This document shows positions 60,152-64,000 of a stretch of 64,000 nt of DNA, in pieces; the stretch's first letter is position 1; every line of letters starts with the position of its first letter. This stretch comes from Allobosea sp. Leaf344 (lineage in GTDB: Bacteria; Pseudomonadota; Alphaproteobacteria; Rhizobiales; Beijerinckiaceae). The DNA lies in the NCBI RefSeq assembly GCF_001426225.1, contig NZ_LMRT01000016.1, positions 100,890 through 164,889 of the forward strand, written 5' to 3'. The translations under genes were made by a program, and so were the position numbers. Under the pieces are notes generated by a model. It saw nothing but the letters and a program-made list of their open reading frames with translations. It ran no database searches and was not told where the DNA came from.

Positions 60152-61339
60152 ATGACCGAAGCCGTCATCGTCTCGACCGCCCGCACGCCGATCGGCAAGG
60201 CGCATCGCGGCGCCTTCAACCAGGTCAAGGGCGCCGACATGGCCGCCCATGCCATCCGCCACGCGCTGGAGCGGGCGAAGGTCGAGCCGGAGGCGATCGA
60301 GGAGGTGGTGCTGGGCTGCGGCTATCCCGAGGCCGCGACCGGCGGAAACGTCGCCCGCCATGCCGCGCTGGTCGCCGGCATCCCGGTGCAATCGGCCGGC
60401 GTTACCGTCAGCCGCTTCTGCGCCTCGGGGCTGGAGGCGATCGCCCATGCCGCGCGGCGCGTGGTGATGGATGGCGTCCCGGTCGCGGTCGGCGGCGGCG
60501 TCGAATCGATCTCGCTGGTGCAGCCGGTGGTGAGGCGCGAGCTGACGCAGAACGATTGGCTGATGGCACATAAGCCCACGATCTACACCTCGATGATCGA
60601 GACCGCCGACATCGTCGCCGAACGCTATGGAATTTCGCGCGAGCGCCAGGACGCGTTCTCGCTGGAGAGCCAGCGCCGGACCGCCGCGGCGCAGCAGCGC
60701 CAGCTCTTCGCCGACGAGATCGTGCCGATGAGCGCGACGATGCTGGTGACCGACAAGGCGACTGGTGAGACCCGGGAGGAGCCGGTGACGCTGACCAAGG
60801 ACGAGGGCAACCGCCCCGACACCACGCTGGAGGGGCTGCTCAAGCTCAAGCCGGTGCGCGGCGAGGACAAATTCGTCACCGCCGGCAATGCGAGCCAGCT
60901 CTCGGACGGCGCCTCGGCTAGCGTCGTGATGTCGGCGGAGGAGGCGGCGCGGCGCGGGCTGACGCCGCTCGGCATCTTCCGCGGCTTCGCCTCCGCCGGC
61001 TGCGAGCCGGACGAGATGGGCATCGGCCCGGTCTATGCGGTGCCGCGCCTGCTGGAGCGCAACGGGCTCAAGGTCTCGGATATCGATCTCTGGGAGCTGA
61101 ACGAGGCCTTCGCCTCGCAGTCGCTCTATTGCCGCGACACGCTCGGGATCGATCCGGAGAAGGTCAACGTCAATGGCGGCGCCATCGCCATCGGCCATCC
61201 CTTCGGCATGAGCGGCGCCCGGCTGGTCGGCCATGCGCTGCTGGAGGGCCGGCGCCGCAAGGCGCGCTATGCGGTGGTGACGATGTGCGTGGCGGGGGGC
61301 ATGGGCTGCGCCGGGCTGTTCGAGATCAACCAGGGATAA
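60152..61339 (+). CDS. pimB: Acetyl-CoA acyltransferase (thiolase), PimB-like
   Basis: 395 aa. Nucleophile Cys90 in [12 protein letters not shown]; His in [18 protein letters not shown]; second Cys in [10 protein letters not shown]. Cleaves 3-ketoacyl-CoA to acetyl-CoA and a shortened acyl-CoA. Nine bases after the ligase gene; third position in the pim order. Confidence 0.94.
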   Translation: MTEAVIVSTARTPIGKAHRGAFNQVKGADMAAHAIRHALERAKVEPEAIEEVVLGCGYPEAATGGNVARHAALVAGIPVQSAGVTVSRFCASGLEAIAHAARRVVMDGVPVAVGGGVESISLVQPVVRRELTQNDWLMAHKPTIYTSMIETADIVAERYGISRERQDAFSLESQRRTAAAQQRQLFADEIVPMSATMLVTDKATGETREEPVTLTKDEGNRPDTTLEGLLKLKPVRGEDKFVTAGNASQLSDGASASVVMSAEEAARRGLTPLGIFRGFASAGCEPDEMGIGPVYAVPRLLERNGLKVSDIDLWELNEAFASQSLYCRDTLGIDPEKVNVNGGAIAIGHPFGMSGARLVGHALLEGRRRKARYAVVTMCVAGGMGCAGLFEINQG

Positions 61340-61344
61340 TCGCG

Positions 61345-62544
61345 ATGGATCTGCGTTTCACGCCCGAGGAGATCGCGTTTCGCGACGAGGTCCGGCAGTT
61401 CTTCCGCACCGAGATCCCGGCCGAGATCCGGCGCAAGGTCTCGGAGGGGCGCGGGCTGACGCGCGAGGATTACGTCACCTCGCAGCGCATCCTCAACGCC
61501 AAGGGCTGGTGCGTGCCGCATTGGCCGAAGGAATGGGGCGGGCAGGATTGGACACCGATCCAGCGCTACATCTTCACCGAGGAGATGCTGCTCGCCGCCG
61601 TGCCGCTGCCGCTGCAATTCAACTGCTACATGGTGGGGCCGGTGATCGCCGCCTTCGGATCGCAGGCGCAGAAGGAGAAGCATCTCGCGCGGATCGCCAA
61701 TCTCGACGAATGGTGGTGCCAGGGCTTCTCCGAGCCGGGCGCCGGTTCCGACCTCGCCTCGCTGAAGACGCGGGCGGTGCGCGAGGGCGATCATTACATC
61801 GTCAACGGCCAGAAGACCTGGACCACGCTGGGCCAATATGCGGACTGGATCTTCTGCCTCGTCCGCACCGATCCCGCCGCCAAGAAGCAGGCCGGGATTT
61901 CCTTCATCCTGATCGACATGAAGACGCCCGGCATCACGCTGCGCCCGATCATCACGCTGGAGGGCCGCCACGAGGTCAACGAGGTGTTCTTCGACAATGT
62001 CCGTGTCCCCGTCGAGAACCTGGTCGGGGAGGAGAACAAGGGCTGGGACTACGCGAAATTCCTGCTCGCCAACGAGCGCACCGGGATCGCCCGCATCGGC
62101 CTGTCGAAGGAGCGCCTCGCGCGGATCAAGCGGCTGGCCAGGGAGATGCCGGCGGGCGAGGGCATGCTCTTCGAGGATGCCGGCTTCCGCGAGCGGCTGG
62201 CCGAGGTCGAGATCGAGCTCAAGGCGCTCGAGCTCACGCAGATGCGCGTGGTCGCGGCGCAGGGCCGGCGCGATCCGACCAAGCCCGATCCGGCCTCCTC
62301 GATCCTGAAGATCAAGGGCTCCGAGCTGCAGCAGGCGACCACCGAGTTGCTGCTCGAAGTGGCGGGCCCTTTCGCACTGGCGGCGCCGGTGCGCGGCGCG
62401 GCGCTGGCCAATGACTGGCCCTTCGATTTCGACTGGGCCGATGGCGCGGCCGCCAGCTATTTCAACAACCGCAAGGTCTCGATCTATGGCGGGTCGAACG
62501 AGATCCAGAAGAACATCATCGCCAAGGCGGTGCTGGGATTGTGA
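61345..62544 (+). CDS. pimC: Acyl-CoA dehydrogenase, large subunit (PimC-like)
   Basis: 399 aa, FAD-dependent. MDLRFTPEEIAFRDEVRQFF, WCQGFSEPGAGSDLASLKTRA, GQKTWTTLGQYADWIFCLVRTD and the C-terminal SIYGGSNEIQKNIIAKAVLGL. The Glu used as base in medium-chain enzymes (IYEG) is Gly here. The 5-bp gap to pimB and the paired second dehydrogenase fit PimC-PimD. Introduces the 2,3-double bond into acyl-CoA; electrons go to ETF. Confidence 0.93.
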   Translation: MDLRFTPEEIAFRDEVRQFFRTEIPAEIRRKVSEGRGLTREDYVTSQRILNAKGWCVPHWPKEWGGQDWTPIQRYIFTEEMLLAAVPLPLQFNCYMVGPVIAAFGSQAQKEKHLARIANLDEWWCQGFSEPGAGSDLASLKTRAVREGDHYIVNGQKTWTTLGQYADWIFCLVRTDPAAKKQAGISFILIDMKTPGITLRPIITLEGRHEVNEVFFDNVRVPVENLVGEENKGWDYAKFLLANERTGIARIGLSKERLARIKRLAREMPAGEGMLFEDAGFRERLAEVEIELKALELTQMRVVAAQGRRDPTKPDPASSILKIKGSELQQATTELLLEVAGPFALAAPVRGAALANDWPFDFDWADGAAASYFNNRKVSIYGGSNEIQKNIIAKAVLGL

Positions 62545-62584
62545 CGGTGGCGCGCGCCTGCGCCGCTGCGAAAAGGACTGAACG

Positions 62585-63733
62585 ATGGATTTCGATCTCT
62601 CCCCGGAACAGACGCAGCTGCAGGACGGCGTCTCCCGCCTGATGGCGGCGCGCTACGGCTCGCTGGAGGCGCGCAAGGCCCTGGGCAGCGGGCCCGACGG
62701 GTTCAGCCACGAGGTCTGGGCGCAATTCGCCGAGATGGGCCTGCTCGGCATCCCCTTCAGCGAGGCGGAGGGCGGCTTCGGCGGCGGCCCGGTCGAGACG
62801 CTGGTGGTGATGGAGGCGCTGGGCAAGGGGCTGGCGCTGGAGCCCTATCTGGCGACGGTGGTGCTGGCCGGCGGCGCGCTGCGGCTCGGAGCCTCCGCCG
62901 CGCTGAAGGAGCGCATCATCCCCGGCATCGTCGAGGGCAGCGCGCGGCTGGCGCTCGCCTTCACCGAAACCCAGTCCCGCTACACGCTGTCGGACGTCGC
63001 CTGCAGCGCGCGCCGCCAGGGCGACGGCTATGTGCTTGACGGCCGCAAGGCGGTCGTCATCCATGGCGACAGCGCCGGGCATTTCGTGGTCAGCGCCCGC
63101 ACCTCCGGCGAGCGGCGCGCGCGCGACGGCATCAGCCTGTTTCTGGTTCCCGCCGATGCGCAGGGCGTCACGCGCCATGGCTATGCCACGCAGGACGGCG
63201 GAAGGGCGGCCGAGATCGCCTTCTCGGATGTCGGGCTGGGGGCCGAGGCGCTGATCGGCGAGGAGGGGCAGGGTCTGCCGATCCTGGAGCGCGTGGCCGA
63301 GCACGCGATCGCGGCGCTGGCGGCGGAGGCTGTCGGCATCATGGCGGCGCTGCACGCCCTGACCGTCGATTATCTCAAGACCCGCCAGCAATTCGGCGCG
63401 CCGATCGGCCAGTTCCAGGTGCTGCAGCATCGGGCCGTGGACATGCTGATCGCGCTCGAACAGGCGCGATCCATGGCCTATTACGCGGCGATGATGGTCG
63501 AGCATGAGGATGCGCAGGAGCGGGCGGCGGCGCTTTCGGCGGTGAAGGTGCAGATCAACCGCTCCTGCCGGCTGGTGGGTCAGGAGGCGGTGCAGCTCCA
63601 TGGCGGCATCGGCATGACGATGGAATATCTCGGCGCGCATTATTTCAAGCGGCTGACCATGATCGAGAGCCTGTTCGGAGACACACCGCACCATCTCCGC
63701 CGCGTCGCGGCGGCCGATGGGCTGGCGGCCTGA
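62585..63733 (+). CDS. pimD: Acyl-CoA dehydrogenase, small subunit (PimD-like)
   Basis: 382 aa. MDFDLSPEQTQLQDGVSRLMAARY, LGIPFSEAEGGFGGGPVETLVVMEALGKGLALEPYLATVV, LAFTETQSRYTLSDVACSA, QFGAPIGQFQVLQHRAVDMLIALEQARSMAYYA and HGGIGMTMEYLGAHYFKRL. Divergent C-terminal motif without the usual catalytic Glu. Probably forms a heteromeric dehydrogenase with PimC. Last gene of the visible operon; no pimE-like gene follows, and a repeat array begins 24 bp downstream. Confidence 0.92.
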   Translation: MDFDLSPEQTQLQDGVSRLMAARYGSLEARKALGSGPDGFSHEVWAQFAEMGLLGIPFSEAEGGFGGGPVETLVVMEALGKGLALEPYLATVVLAGGALRLGASAALKERIIPGIVEGSARLALAFTETQSRYTLSDVACSARRQGDGYVLDGRKAVVIHGDSAGHFVVSARTSGERRARDGISLFLVPADAQGVTRHGYATQDGGRAAEIAFSDVGLGAEALIGEEGQGLPILERVAEHAIAALAAEAVGIMAALHALTVDYLKTRQQFGAPIGQFQVLQHRAVDMLIALEQARSMAYYAAMMVEHEDAQERAAALSAVKVQINRSCRLVGQEAVQLHGGIGMTMEYLGAHYFKRLTMIESLFGDTPHHLRRVAAADGLAA

Positions 63734-63756
63734 GCGATGCGTGATCGACGGAACAC

Positions 63757-64000
63757 AGCGTCATTGCGAGGAGGCGTGGGCGAGGAGGCGACCCGGGGGG
63801 CGTAGAGCTCTACGAGCTGGGTTGCTTCGCTACGCTCGCAAGGACGGATGGCCGTCATTGCGAGGAGGCGCAGCCGACGAAGCAACCTAGGGGGTCGTAG
63901 AGCTTAACGAGCTGGGTTGCTTCGCTGCGCTCGCAAGGACGGATGGCCGTCATTGCGAGGAGGCGCAGCCGACGAAGCAACTCAGGGGGACGTCGCGCTC
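63757..64000. repeat. Palindromic repeat array downstream of the pim operon
   Basis: Two and a half units with 94-95 bp period: GTCATTGCGAGGAGGCG starts at 63760, 63854 and 63949. The inverse arm GTTGCTTCGCTGCGCTCGCA follows in the first two units. The third unit runs off the window. It is the same family as at 22190-22800 but in the opposite orientation. No gene is seen here. Each unit can form a long hairpin and may also help end pim transcription. Confidence 0.85.

Overview
The window is high-G+C DNA from an alphaproteobacterium of the Hyphomicrobiales (Rhizobiales). The proB-proA-nadD-rsfS-rlmH-envC-ctpA-polysaccharide deacetylase order, the rhizobial C-P lyase locus and the Rhodopseudomonas-type pim operon all point there. 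The mix of TRAP, TTT and Liv transporters resembles Bosea or a close relative, but the genus is an inference. Genes are packed tightly and joined by many ATGA, GTGA and TGATG overlaps. I see no rRNA, tRNA, IS element, CRISPR array or prophage.

Layout. 1-7489 (minus): proline synthesis, NAD synthesis, ribosome silencing/modification and cell-envelope hydrolysis genes. 7780-9420 (plus): cold-shock protein, ribosomal protein S21 and two small charged helical proteins. 9883-13057 (plus): DctPQM TRAP transporter. 13204-16279 (plus): ECF sigma factor, membrane anti-sigma factor and secreted subtilase. 16337-18150 (plus): glycosyltransferase and an ETF-beta-type lysine methyltransferase. 18160-26020 (minus): C-P lyase operon phnGHIJ-KLM-DUF1045-hexapeptide transferase, with divergent repressor phnF. 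26876-30565 (minus): phosphonate importer phnCDE1E2 behind a four-half-site Pho box. 30717-35665: TetR regulator divergent from an RND pump. 35708-43058 (minus): alpha-2-macroglobulin and PbpC. 43247-44662 (plus): a trypsin-like pseudoprotease. 44789-47896 (plus): TctCBA. 47897-56144 (minus): CoA-transferase, IclR regulator, crotonase, nitronate monooxygenase and a LivFGMHK-type importer. 56385-63733 (plus): pimFABCD-like dicarboxylate beta-oxidation operon.

How it fits together. The phn genes import and degrade phosphonates under apparent split control: PhoB at phnC, PhnF at phnG. The Liv-type importer and the divergent pim operon look like one uptake and beta-oxidation unit for dicarboxylic or fatty acids, with the IclR protein as probable regulator through a perfect palindrome in front of pimF.

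Most unusual points. (1) A palindromic repeat array has expanded inside the C-P lyase operon between phnJ and phnK. It duplicated the ATGA stop/start junction and gave PhnJ a repeat-encoded tail. (2) In the ECF/anti-sigma/subtilase operon, the periplasmic domain of the anti-sigma factor resembles the subtilase pro-domain, which suggests a dedicated protease-anti-sigma signalling pair. (3) All four binding-protein-dependent transporter operons carry a GC-rich hairpin between the binding-protein gene and the membrane or ATPase genes.
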